From: an uncultured Flavobacteriales bacterium | Lineage (GTDB): Bacteria; Bacteroidota; Bacteroidia; Flavobacteriales; Crocinitomicaceae | Direction of reading: 5' to 3' | Length of the DNA: 36,120 nucleotides | NCBI GenBank assembly: GCA_946479985.1 | Contig: CAMLIF010000027.1 | Span: forward strand, 1 to 36,120 | Part shown: one piece after another, positions 25,176 through 32,871 of the stretch | Position numbering within the stretch: position 1 is the first letter of the stretch | Layout: each line of letters begins with the position of its first letter | Notes under the pieces: model-generated | What the model was told of the DNA's origin: nothing | Databases searched by the model: none | The model's input: the letters and a program-made list of their open reading frames with translations, nothing else | Position numbers and translations under genes: made by a program

Positions 25176-25978
25176 GATAAAACCGGAGCTGTGTAAACAA
25201 TAAAATACGGATTCAGCAAATTTGCTTTATTATAACGAAGCGGCTCTTGTTTTTCTGCGTGAAGCACCTTTCCTCCCAATGCTTCAATAATTGCCTGTCC
25301 GGCTGCAATGTCCCATTCCATCGTGGGACCGAAACGCGGATAAATGTCAGCATTCCCCAGTGCAAGATCAATAAACTTTAATGCACTTCCTTTTTTAAAG
25401 AAAGTCACATCGCCGTATTTGTCTTTCAGGTCGTTGGTGAATTTCAATTCTGTTCCGGATAAATGCGAACGGCTTCCTGCAATAACCAGCGGTTGGTTTA
25501 CATGTTCCTTTTTTTCAATGTAATTCCATTTACCCGTATCATGAATGTTTTCAAATGCAACAATTGCAGGTGGAATTAACTGCCCGCCAATTATTAATTT
25601 TCGTTCTACAGGTGAGGCAATAATTCCAAGAACGGGTTTCTGCTGATGGATAAGAGCTATACAAACCGCAAACTCATCGTTTTTCTTCAGGAATTCTTTT
25701 GTTCCGTCGAGCGGATCTACAGACCAAACCCAATCATAGTCTTTACGAACATCAAAATGAGCATTCTCGCCTTCCTCGGTAATAAACGGAATATTGGTTT
25801 TCTCCAGATGCGCGATCAGCACTTCATTCGATTTCAGATCGGCAATTGTAACCGGGCTTCCATCGTCTTTCCACTGTGCCTCAAAATCCTGTACATAAAT
25901 TTCCATAATTGCTTTCGAAGCGTCAACCGCTGCTTCAAGGGCAATGTGTATGGCATCTAGTACAAGTTTATCTTTCAT
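25172..25978 (-). CDS. cysQ: 3'(2'),5'-bisphosphate nucleotidase CysQ
   Basis: 268 residues of the inositol monophosphatase superfamily. Metal-binding motifs are FITEEGEN, VDPLDGTKEF and WDIAAGQAI, in the usual order. CysQ hydrolyses 3'-phosphoadenosine 5'-phosphate to AMP and phosphate, removing the inhibitory by-product of sulfate assimilation and sulfotransferase reactions. It is cytoplasmic. It leads an operon with two outer-membrane barrel genes, and the first of these overlaps its stop. A TACTTTTA box at 25986-25993 (minus strand) lies 7 bases before the ATG, implying a nearly leaderless message if used. Confidence 0.94.
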   Translation of the reverse strand: MKDKLVLDAIHIALEAAVDASKAIMEIYVQDFEAQWKDDGSPVTIADLKSNEVLIAHLEKTNIPFITEEGENAHFDVRKDYDWVWSVDPLDGTKEFLKKNDEFAVCIALIHQQKPVLGIIASPVERKLIIGGQLIPPAIVAFENIHDTGKWNYIEKKEHVNQPLVIAGSRSHLSGTELKFTNDLKDKYGDVTFFKKGSALKFIDLALGNADIYPRFGPTMEWDIAAGQAIIEALGGKVLHAEKQEPLRYNKANLLNPYFIVYTAPVLS

Positions 25979-26100
25979 GGGATTCTAAAAGTACAATAAA
26001 AAGCAATGAAAGTTATTCCGCGGGAACTGAAATTCACGCAACTAATTCCTTTTAGCTGCTAAACTTTTTCACATTTAACATTCACTCAATCTGCTATCCT

Positions 26101-26108
26101 TATATTTG
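26101..26108 (+). promoter_or_regulatory. deoC: Candidate -7 box of the deoC operon
   Basis: TATATTTG is an exact TAnnTTTG match, 20 bases upstream of the deoC ATG. A weak TTTA at 26074-26077 lies 23 bases before it as a possible -33 element. Confidence 0.5.
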
Positions 26109-26128
26109 AGTTTATTCACACATTTTGA

Positions 26129-27049
26129 ATGAGCAACAATAAAACATTTAAAAAAGTTCCTGATTTCAGGTTTACACCCACAGTCGACAAAGTTGGCGTA
26201 GAAGAACGCTGTGCCCGTTTTCAAACCCGAAGTATCAAGAACGAAGCGAAAAATCAGGGCTTGAAACTAGTCCTCAACATGATTGACTTAACCACTTTAG
26301 AAGGAAAAGATACTCCGGGAAAAGTACGTCAGTTGTGTTACAAAGCACAGCATTTACATGATCTGCAGGATGGTCTGCCGACCGTGGCTGCAATCTGTGT
26401 TTATCCGACCATGGTTGCCGAGGCAAAAAAAGCTTTGGGGAATTCAGGTATTAAAGTAGCTTCGGTTTCTACCGCTTTTCCAAGTGGGCAGTCGACCATG
26501 GAAATTAAGCTTTTGGATACGAAATTTGCGGTTGACAATGGCGCAGATGAAATTGATATGGTTATTTCCCGGGGAAAATTTTTGGCCGGCGATTACAACT
26601 TTGTGTTCGATGAAATAGCAGCAATCAAAGAAGCTTGCGGTAAATCCAGATTGAAAGTGATCTTTGAAACCGGAGAACTCGCATCTTTGGACCAGGTGCG
26701 CAGAGCAAGTGATATTGCCATGTACGCCGGAGCAGATTTCATCAAAACATCAACAGGGAAAATTCAACCGGCTGCAACTATGCAGGTTACCTACACGATG
26801 CTTTGCGCGATCAAAGATTTTTACAGAAAAACAGGCGTGAAAGTCGGAATGAAACCTGCAGGCGGAATTTCTTCTTCTAAACTGGCATTGCATAACCTGG
26901 TGATGGTGAAAGAAACATTAGGAAACGACTGGCTGAACAACGAATGGTTCCGTTTCGGGGCAAGCTCATTGGCAAACGACGTGTTGATGCAATTAGTAAA
27001 ACAAGAAACAGGGCATTATCAAAGTGCCGATTATTTTTCGATAGATTAA
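26129..27049 (+). CDS. deoC: Deoxyribose-phosphate aldolase
   Basis: 306 residues, somewhat longer than the ~220-260 of E. coli-type enzymes because of an N-terminal extension, as in the eukaryotic/DeoC2 type. It cleaves 2-deoxyribose-5-phosphate to glyceraldehyde-3-phosphate and acetaldehyde through a Schiff base. K206 in FIKTSTGK is the Schiff-base lysine, K242 in MKPAGGI the proton-relay lysine, and NMIDLTTLEG holds the substrate Asp. It is first gene of a five-gene plus-strand run with two aldehyde dehydrogenases, which could oxidise the acetaldehyde. A GC-rich inverted repeat separates it from the next gene. Confidence 0.97.
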   Translation: MSNNKTFKKVPDFRFTPTVDKVGVEERCARFQTRSIKNEAKNQGLKLVLNMIDLTTLEGKDTPGKVRQLCYKAQHLHDLQDGLPTVAAICVYPTMVAEAKKALGNSGIKVASVSTAFPSGQSTMEIKLLDTKFAVDNGADEIDMVISRGKFLAGDYNFVFDEIAAIKEACGKSRLKVIFETGELASLDQVRRASDIAMYAGADFIKTSTGKIQPAATMQVTYTMLCAIKDFYRKTGVKVGMKPAGGISSSKLALHNLVMVKETLGNDWLNNEWFRFGASSLANDVLMQLVKQETGHYQSADYFSID

Positions 27050-27050
27050 T

Positions 27051-27106
27051 CCTCCCCCTCTATCCCCCCTGTCTGACTGCAAACAGGCAGGCTCCAAAGG
27101 GGGAGG
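27051..27106. repeat. GC-rich inverted repeat between deoC and aldehyde dehydrogenase
   Basis: Outer arms CCTCCCCCT (27051-27059) and AGGGGGAGG (27098-27106) are exact complements. An inner CCTGTCTG/CAGGCAGG arm extends the hairpin with one wobble. The CTCCAAAGGGGGA motif recurs in the repeat at 28662-28737, so both belong to one family of intergenic repeats. Confidence 0.8.
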
Positions 27107-27160
27107 CCAGATTCTCCTTCGAGGTAGATAATGGAAACAGGGAGGACCAAAAATATTAAA

Positions 27161-28645
27161 ATGGCAAAAAAGGAAAAAGAGAATAAACAAGATTTCGACT
27201 TCAACGGCGGATGGGATTACAGCCCGAGTCCGGAAAGTACCGGTCATGTGAAACTGAAGGAGCGCTACGAATTGTACATCGACGGAAAGTTTGTTGCACC
27301 GAATTCAGGAAAATACTTTGCAACAACCAATCCGGCAACGGAGAAAGTCATTGCAGAAGTAGCACATGCCGATGCAAGCGATGTGGACAAAGCGGTAAAA
27401 GCTGCCCGGAAAGCATACGAAAACGTTTGGTCGAAACTATCGGCGAAAGAACGCGGGAAATACATTTACCGCATTGCGCGGTTGATGCAGGAAAAAGCGC
27501 GTGAATTGGCTGTTGTGGAAACGCTGGATGCCGGAAAAACCATTCGTGAATCGCGCGATGTAGACGTTCCGCTGGCCTGCAACCATTTCTTCTATTATGC
27601 GGGCTGGGCCGATAAACTGGACTATGCTTTTCCAAACAGAAAAGTAAGTTCTCTGGGCGTTGCCGGACAAATTATTCCCTGGAATTTCCCGCTTTTGATG
27701 GCTGCGTGGAAAATTGCTCCGGCTTTGGCAGCAGGAAATACTGTAGTCCTAAAACCTGCGGAAACAACTCCTCTCACAGCAATGCTATTGGCAGAGATTA
27801 TTCACGAATCAGGTTTGCCCGCTGGCGTTGTAAATATTCTGACGGGTTACGGCGATACCGGAGCGGCTATTGTCAATCATCCGGATATCAATAAAATTGC
27901 TTTTACAGGTTCAACGAACGTTGGAAAAATTATTCAAAAAGCAGTCGCGGGAACCGGTAAGAAACTGACATTGGAATTAGGCGGAAAATCCGCAAATATT
28001 ATTTTTGAAGATGCACCTATTGACCAGGCAGTTGAAGGAATTGTAAACGGAATTTTCTTCAACCAGGGGCATGTGTGCTGCGCAGGTTCACGCCTGTTTG
28101 TTCAGGAATCTGTTGCGGAGGAAGTGATCCATAAATTGAAAGATCGTTTGGATACACTTTACGTCGGCGATCCATTGGATAAAAACACGGACATCGGAGC
28201 AATCAACTCCAAAGAACAACTGGAAACGATTCAGAAATACATTAAGATTGGTAAAGACGAAGGTGCAAATATGTACGAAAGCTCGTGTGCGCTGCCTAAA
28301 AAAGGATTCTTTGTTCGACCAACTTTGTTTACAGATGTAGCGCAATCCAGCAGAATTTCACAGGAAGAGATTTTTGGACCTGTTCTTACGATTCAAACAT
28401 TTAGAACAATAGATGAAGTAATTCAGAAAGCAAACAATTCGCCTTACGGATTGGCAGCAGGGGTTTGGACAGACAAAGGATCACGCATCTTTAATATGAC
28501 TTCGAAACTAAGGGCTGGTGTTATCTGGGCAAATACATACAATAAATTCGATCCGACTTCACCTTTTGGCGGTTACAAAGAAAGTGGATTTGGGAGAGAA
28601 GGCGGTTTGCAGGGGCTGGGCGCTTATCTTAAAATTGAAAATTAA
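27161..28645 (+). CDS. Aldehyde dehydrogenase, full-length catalytic (ALDH16 N-half-like)
   Basis: 494 residues from the ATG at 27161 (MAKKEKENKQDF); an ATG ten codons upstream lies close to the repeat and adds no conserved sequence. Complete NAD-dependent aldehyde dehydrogenase: GQIIPWNFPLLMAAWKIAPA, KPAETTPL, the cofactor loop FTGSTNVGK, the general-base Glu in LELGGKSA, the nucleophile in FNQGHVCCAGSR, and EEIFGPVL and SPFGGYKESG near the end. It oxidises an aldehyde to the acid; with deoC upstream, acetaldehyde is the likely substrate (inference). The gene immediately downstream is a non-catalytic half-length homologue. Confidence 0.95.
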   Translation: MAKKEKENKQDFDFNGGWDYSPSPESTGHVKLKERYELYIDGKFVAPNSGKYFATTNPATEKVIAEVAHADASDVDKAVKAARKAYENVWSKLSAKERGKYIYRIARLMQEKARELAVVETLDAGKTIRESRDVDVPLACNHFFYYAGWADKLDYAFPNRKVSSLGVAGQIIPWNFPLLMAAWKIAPALAAGNTVVLKPAETTPLTAMLLAEIIHESGLPAGVVNILTGYGDTGAAIVNHPDINKIAFTGSTNVGKIIQKAVAGTGKKLTLELGGKSANIIFEDAPIDQAVEGIVNGIFFNQGHVCCAGSRLFVQESVAEEVIHKLKDRLDTLYVGDPLDKNTDIGAINSKEQLETIQKYIKIGKDEGANMYESSCALPKKGFFVRPTLFTDVAQSSRISQEEIFGPVLTIQTFRTIDEVIQKANNSPYGLAAGVWTDKGSRIFNMTSKLRAGVIWANTYNKFDPTSPFGGYKESGFGREGGLQGLGAYLKIEN

Positions 28646-28661
28646 GTAATGATTAGAAAAG

Positions 28662-28737
28662 CCCTCCCCCTCGGTCCCCCTCCAAAGGGGGAAGAGGATT
28701 AGAGTCTCTCCCTTTGGAGGGAGATTAAGAGGGAGGG
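28662..28737. repeat. Large imperfect inverted repeat between the two aldehyde dehydrogenase genes
   Basis: The 31-base arms 28662-28692 and 28707-28737 are imperfect complements (pattern CCCTCCCnCTnnnTCnCC then CTCCAAAGGGnGA) around a 14-base loop. Each arm also has its own small CCCTCCAAAGGG-type hairpin. It is related to the repeat at 27051-27106. Confidence 0.85.
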
Positions 28738-28757
28738 TAAACCATATTTTACAAATT

Positions 28758-29639
28758 ATGTCAAGATTGGAAATACTAAAAACATACAAGATCTTCATCG
28801 GCGGGGCGTTCCCGAGAACAGAATCAGGGAGATATTACACACCGCTGGATAAGAAAGGTCAGCCGCTGGCGAATATGTGTCTTTCATCGCGGAAAGATTT
28901 CAGAAATGCGGTTGTTGCTGCACGAAAAGCCTTTGGGTCGTGGTCGGAAAAAACTGCATTTAATCGCGGACAGATCTTATACCGGATTGCAGAAATGCTC
29001 GAAGGGCGTAAAGCACAGTTTGTAGAAGAATTGGTAAAACAAGGAAGCACAGAAGTTAAGGCACAGCAGGAAGTTGAATTGGCAATCGATCGTTGTGTTT
29101 ATTACGCGGGTTGGTGTGACAAGTACCAGCAGGTTTTCTCTTCTGTAAATCCGGTTGCGAGCAGTCATTTCAATTTCTCGGCGCTCGAGCCAATGGGAGT
29201 TGTGGGAATTATTGCTCCGCAAACCAATGGATTGATCGGTTTGGTTTCAACTATTTTACCGGTTATTGCCGGAGGAAACTCATGCATCGTTTTGGCTTCG
29301 GAGAATCTACCCTTGTGTGCAATTACTTTCGCGGAAGTTTTAGCTACGTCAGACCTAACAGGCGGAGTTGTAAATATTCTCACCGGAACGGAGAAAGAGT
29401 TGGTTGAACAATTCCACGGTCACATGGATATAAATGCGGTAATTTATGCCGGCGGAAACAAAGAGCATGCTTTGGCCATTGAAACCGGTGCCGATTGTAA
29501 TGTGAAACGCGTGTTTGTTTACGAAAACGATTTCACAAAAGCCACAGACGAAAACCCGTATTACATTACCGATGTTCAGGAATTGAAAACGACCTGGCAT
29601 CCGATTGAGAATGTGGGTGGAGCTTCAAGTACTTACTAA
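28758..29639 (+). CDS. Half-length, non-catalytic aldehyde dehydrogenase-like protein (ALDH16 C-half-like)
   Basis: 293 residues. It aligns with the N-terminal coenzyme-binding part of aldehyde dehydrogenases: YKIFIGGAFPRTESGRYY, VVAARKAFGSWSEKTAFNRGQILYRIAEML, VYYAGWCDKYQ, PMGVVGIIAPQTNGLIGLV and GGVVNILTG. It then has a short divergent end and lacks the catalytic Cys region, the LELGG Glu motif and the whole catalytic domain. There is no sign of frameshift or remaining 3' fragment, so it looks like an intact, conserved half protein. In the two-domain ALDH16 family the second domain is likewise about 300 residues and lacks the catalytic Cys. A structural partner role for the upstream enzyme is therefore likely (inference). 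Its stop overlaps the next start. Confidence 0.85.
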   Translation: MSRLEILKTYKIFIGGAFPRTESGRYYTPLDKKGQPLANMCLSSRKDFRNAVVAARKAFGSWSEKTAFNRGQILYRIAEMLEGRKAQFVEELVKQGSTEVKAQQEVELAIDRCVYYAGWCDKYQQVFSSVNPVASSHFNFSALEPMGVVGIIAPQTNGLIGLVSTILPVIAGGNSCIVLASENLPLCAITFAEVLATSDLTGGVVNILTGTEKELVEQFHGHMDINAVIYAGGNKEHALAIETGADCNVKRVFVYENDFTKATDENPYYITDVQELKTTWHPIENVGGASSTY

Positions 29640-30115
29640 TGTTGGGCGGTGGACCTCAGGAAGACAGCAATTTCGTTGGTTTCAACGCAATTTGGGTGGT
29701 TCTGCATCTGATTTATTTCAGTTGGTACTATAGCAAATACAGCGCATGCTTTCACAAATTAGCACGGCTCGAATCTCTTGAAAAATCAAAGTTCTATGAA
29801 CAGAAAGACATTGATCGCACTCGTTCCAATACATGGAAACGCATTCAGCAGTTTAAAAGAATCGCCTACTTTCCTATCATTGCAATTGCACTGACACATG
29901 TTTTAGGAATTATCTTTTTCTGGGGGAAAGATGTTTTCATTGAGCAGTTTATGGCAGTTATTTATGTTGCGGCAGGTGCAGGGCTCTTCATTTTCCTGGC
30001 TAATGAAACACAGGGTTCCAAAGTATTGGGCAGAAAAAAGGGCCGTTTCTCAGAGGACCGTTTTAATCCGTTTGTTTCAGAGACCAAATCCGGAGTTTTG
30101 CTTATTCGTTTATGA
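29639..30115 (+). CDS. Unrecognised 3-TM membrane protein (paralogue A)
   Basis: 158 residues. Helices are predicted at about 14-31 (NAIWVVLHLIYFSWYYSKY), 80-98 (FPIIAIALTHVLGIIFFWG) and 105-124 (FMAVIYVAAGAGLFIFLAN), with a basic segment between the first two (KLARLESLEKSK...RSNTWKRIQQFKR). It resembles the gene at 31596 over most of its length (HLIYFSWYYSKY versus HVIYFLVYYGRY; KLARLESLEK versus KLSRIEKMEK). I recognise no named family. The start overlaps the dehydrogenase stop (TAATG), so it is translationally coupled to it. Function unknown. Confidence 0.75.
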   Translation: MLGGGPQEDSNFVGFNAIWVVLHLIYFSWYYSKYSACFHKLARLESLEKSKFYEQKDIDRTRSNTWKRIQQFKRIAYFPIIAIALTHVLGIIFFWGKDVFIEQFMAVIYVAAGAGLFIFLANETQGSKVLGRKKGRFSEDRFNPFVSETKSGVLLIRL

Positions 30116-30681
30116 AAAAATTCGTTTTAATTCTTTTGGTCATCCAGATCTCTACCGTTAGTTTTACTCAGAACGTGCAAGATAGCTTACAGGTTGCCAT
30201 CAATAATTTGAATCGACAAATGATGGAAGATATTCAGAAATATGAAACGTCCAATTCAGACTTTCTTATTTTAAGGGTGAATGATTCTTTGTCTTACCAT
30301 AACAACTCATACATAGTACATTTCAATGCTGATTCTTGCACCAGTAGTTATTGCATTTCATTCAATGGTACATTTTCAGATGAGTTTCATTTAAAATACG
30401 ATTTACATTATATCCACATTTCGTTCGCTAATGACGGCTTTGGTAATAAATGCCCGGATCGTTTGTCTCAAGTGCTTGAAGAGATTAATAACGGATACAT
30501 TGTCGGATATCAACATCAGGAACTGAACATGTCTGAGTTACAGAATAAAGAATACTTGCTTTACGGAAGAATTGGTAATATATACGTCAAAGAAGAATTC
30601 GATCATTCATTTATCGCTGAATTTCACTCAGGTATGCTTTACGATTTGGTAAGGAGTTTATTTGGTAATATTGTACAATAG
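30112..30681 (+). CDS. Secreted protein of unknown function
   Basis: 189 residues with a clear signal peptide (MKKFVLILLVIQISTVSFTQ). The mature part has no repeats, lipobox or T9SS tail and no motif I recognise; it has three cysteines in two clusters (DSCTSSYC and NKCPD) and is rich in Asn, Ser and aromatic residues. The ATG overlaps the preceding stop by four bases, so it closes the deoC-dehydrogenase operon. Probably periplasmic. A possible weak terminator hairpin lies about 17 bases downstream. Confidence 0.65.
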   Translation: MKKFVLILLVIQISTVSFTQNVQDSLQVAINNLNRQMMEDIQKYETSNSDFLILRVNDSLSYHNNSYIVHFNADSCTSSYCISFNGTFSDEFHLKYDLHYIHISFANDGFGNKCPDRLSQVLEEINNGYIVGYQHQELNMSELQNKEYLLYGRIGNIYVKEEFDHSFIAEFHSGMLYDLVRSLFGNIVQ

Positions 30682-30697
30682 ATGAATCTGAACAATT

Positions 30698-30729
30698 CCA
30701 TATACCCTCAACGACCTTTCGGTATGTGG
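30698..30729 (+). terminator. Possible weak terminator after the deoC operon
   Basis: CCATATACC (30698-30706) pairs with GGTATGTGG (30721-30729) with one wobble around a 14-base loop, followed by TAACTTTTATT. The T run is broken, so termination would be weak. The rest of the gap to 30861 holds another inverted repeat, TCCAACGA (30740-30747) with TCGTTGGA (30783-30790), and no gene. Confidence 0.3.
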
Positions 30730-30861
30730 TAACTTTTATTCCAACGAAATGATTCTTGTCGATTTCGATACAAATCCTCCTATCGTTGGATTCACTCAAT
30801 CTGACAAGAAGTACTATAAAACTTTCCTCTTTGCACTTTTCCTCTCTTCCTCTTAAAATAA

Positions 30862-31599
30862 ATGAAAGACAACTTCTCACATAACTCTTCCAATTACGCC
30901 CACTTTCGGCCTTCATACCCGAAAGAAGTCTTTACATTCCTGGAAACTGTTCTCAGCGGAAACGAACGTGTTTGGGATTGCGCTACCGGAACGGGACAAG
31001 TTGCAAGCGAATTGGTACACCTGTTTGATCACATTGAAGCGACCGATTTGAGCGAAAATCAGTTGAAAAATGCGGTTTCACATCCAAAGATTAACTATTC
31101 ACAGCAAGTAGCCGAGCAAACCAATTTCCCTGATGCATATTTCGATTGCGTAACTGTTGGGCAAGCCATTCATTGGTTCGACTTCGAAAAATTCTATGCC
31201 GAGGTAAAACGCGTGCTGAAACCGAACGGAATTCTGGTTGTTTTAGGATACGGAAATATTCAAATTGAAAATGAGAAGGTCCAAAAACAAGTAACAAAAT
31301 TGTATTCGGAAATACTCGGTGCTTATTGGGATGCGGAACGGAAATACATTGATGAAGCTTATGAAACAATTCCATTTCCTTTGGAAGAAATTGCGACTCC
31401 ACACTTTCAAATGACTTACGAATGGACAAAAGAACAACTGCTTGGTTATCTCGGAACATGGTCGGCTGTGAGGCATTATCGTGAAGAAACGGCAAACAAT
31501 CCATTGGTCTCTTTTGAAAAAGAACTGCCATCTTTCGATACAATTGAAATAATCTTCCCAACTTTACTCAGAGCAGGTCGCATAAACAAAGAGCCATGA
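30862..31599 (+). CDS. Class I SAM-dependent methyltransferase
   Basis: 245 residues. Motif I is VWDCATGTGQVASEL (near residue 37), motif II region HIEATDLSENQL, post-motif VGQAIHWFDFEKFY and VLKPNGILVVLGYG, as in the Methyltransf_11/UbiE-like branch that includes yeast Tmt1/Crg1-like enzymes. The N-terminus (NFSHNSSNYAHFRPSYP) is typical of this group. It is cytoplasmic and the substrate is unknown; a small molecule is more likely than DNA or RNA. It overlaps the next gene by four bases (ATGA), linking it to a 3-TM membrane protein. Confidence 0.88.
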   Translation: MKDNFSHNSSNYAHFRPSYPKEVFTFLETVLSGNERVWDCATGTGQVASELVHLFDHIEATDLSENQLKNAVSHPKINYSQQVAEQTNFPDAYFDCVTVGQAIHWFDFEKFYAEVKRVLKPNGILVVLGYGNIQIENEKVQKQVTKLYSEILGAYWDAERKYIDEAYETIPFPLEEIATPHFQMTYEWTKEQLLGYLGTWSAVRHYREETANNPLVSFEKELPSFDTIEIIFPTLLRAGRINKEP

Positions 31600-32075
31600 A
31601 TGATCCCAGACTAGATAATATCTTCATTACCCAAACAATCTTCGGAATTATTCATGTAATCTATTTCCTGGTTTATTACGGTAGATACAGTACGTTGAAC
31701 CAAAAATTGAGCAGGATAGAAAAAATGGAAAAGGCCGGAGTTGTGGAACAACCGGTAAGTACTGCTTCAAAAAATACCATTAGCAAAAGAATAGCCGTTC
31801 TTAGAAAGTGGTGTTATTTACCCGTAACACTCATTTCAATTATCCATTTCTTTTGGATGTATTTTAGTCTTCCGGAAAACAAAACAGCCTATATACTGCG
31901 CAACAATGAATTAATCACTGAAGAATTGGCCCAGGATTTTACGATGGTTTATTTGAATGTCATTTTCATTTCAATCGGCGGCGGCTTGCTAATTGCAGCG
32001 GGCAATTTCGTAAAAGGAGCGCAGATCATTGATCCGAACAAACGATTCCGGGGAACAACAGGAAGACGATGGTAG
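31596..32075 (+). CDS. Unrecognised 3-TM membrane protein (paralogue B)
   Basis: 159 residues and homologous to the gene at 29639. Helices are predicted near 10-30 (TQTIFGIIHVIYFLVYYGRY), 70-90 (WCYLPVTLISIIHFFWMYF) and 120-140 (VYLNVIFISIGGGLLIAAGN), with a basic/charged first loop (KLSRIEKMEKAG...KNTISKRIAVLRK). Its ATG overlaps the methyltransferase stop. No family name is recognised; the pair of paralogues in adjacent operons suggests local duplication. Confidence 0.75.
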   Translation: MNDPRLDNIFITQTIFGIIHVIYFLVYYGRYSTLNQKLSRIEKMEKAGVVEQPVSTASKNTISKRIAVLRKWCYLPVTLISIIHFFWMYFSLPENKTAYILRNNELITEELAQDFTMVYLNVIFISIGGGLLIAAGNFVKGAQIIDPNKRFRGTTGRRW

Positions 32076-32078
32076 GAA

Positions 32079-32627
32079 CTATTTAATTCTCTTCAGCACA
32101 AACGGATCTTTATACGGCAGCGGGCCATCAAAATACTTTTTCAATTTCTTCGGGTTGATGGTGACAATGTAATTTGAGTCATCATTCGGGTCTTTTTTCA
32201 CATCAGAAAAATACTTCTCCAGATCCGAAACGGTTGTTTCTCCCATAATAAACATCGGGTAGAGATTGATCTGGCTCTGCTTGTCTTCTACTTTGAAAAT
32301 GATAAACTCCGGTTCACGACCCATACATAGGTAAACGTCGTTTTTCACTTTACAAACCGAGGTAGAATCATTAATCAGATTGATATTGGATCCTTTATCC
32401 GTTATAGTTACAAAAGTGTTGGAGGTGATTCTGATCTTCATAGCTCCCAGAGTAGAATCTGCTCCTTCCATCATTGGCGCCATTGATTCGGGGAAAATAA
32501 AATCAAACTCTCCACGCATGAACTCCGGGAATTCGTTCTCAGGTTTCCCAGGCTGATTAACAGCTGTAATACTTGTACACGAGGCAGCAGACAATAAAAT
32601 CAGGCAGCAATAAAGCAATTTCTTCAT
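32079..32627 (-). CDS. Predicted lipoprotein of unknown function
   Basis: 182 residues with a lipoprotein signal peptide MKKLLYCCLILLSAASC (lipidated Cys17 in AASC). The mature part is acidic and mixed alpha/beta with DFIFPESMAPMMEGADSTLG and repeated strand-like segments (KIRITSNTFVTITDKG, DVYLCMGREPEFIIFKVED). No family is recognised. It ends three bases after the convergent 3-TM gene stop. A -7 box on the minus strand supports the start. Confidence 0.7.
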   Translation of the reverse strand: MKKLLYCCLILLSAASCTSITAVNQPGKPENEFPEFMRGEFDFIFPESMAPMMEGADSTLGAMKIRITSNTFVTITDKGSNINLINDSTSVCKVKNDVYLCMGREPEFIIFKVEDKQSQINLYPMFIMGETTVSDLEKYFSDVKKDPNDDSNYIVTINPKKLKKYFDGPLPYKDPFVLKRIK

Positions 32628-32649
32628 ACTTGTTTCTTTCAGGGAAAAT

Positions 32650-32657
32650 CAAACTTA
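32650..32657 (-). promoter_or_regulatory. Candidate -7 box of the lipoprotein gene
   Basis: On the minus strand this reads TAAGTTTG, an exact TAnnTTTG match 22 bases before the ATG at 32627. A CAAA (minus TTTG) at 32682-32685 lies 24 bases further up, slightly long for a -33 element. Confidence 0.5.
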
Positions 32658-32871
32658 ATAAGATAATATCAATTCCTGAAACAAATAAACGCACGGAAGT
32701 AGCTTAAAGTATTTCATTCTGAACCCAGTATTTTCAAAATGAAAAAAAACCGGGTTTTGGCAGGTAGTCGACATTTGCGGGAATCCCAGTGTTAGCAAGG
32801 TGCTTAACATATTTTTAAACGACTTGGCATGGCGATTGAACCTCTCTTGCAGAACCAAAAAATAAAATGTC

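Noticed and set aside
28758..29639. Half-length aldehyde dehydrogenase as a pseudogene
   Set aside because: There is no frameshift, no leftover catalytic-domain sequence downstream, and the stop is coupled to the next gene; an intact short protein is more likely.
30611..30916. Minus-strand frame of 101 codons across the gap before the methyltransferase
   Set aside because: Overlaps both flanking plus genes and has no signal or motif; the gap is better explained by RNA structure.
31091..31561. Minus-strand open frame of 156 codons inside the methyltransferase gene
   Set aside because: Opposite to a gene with clear methyltransferase motifs; Phe/Arg/His-rich shadow sequence with no start context.
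32824..32840. Sigma-54-like site TTGGCATG-N4-TTGAA before the charged-protein gene
   Set aside because: The -24 part fits, but the nearly invariant GC of the -12 element is replaced (TTGAA rather than TTGCA), so it is probably chance.
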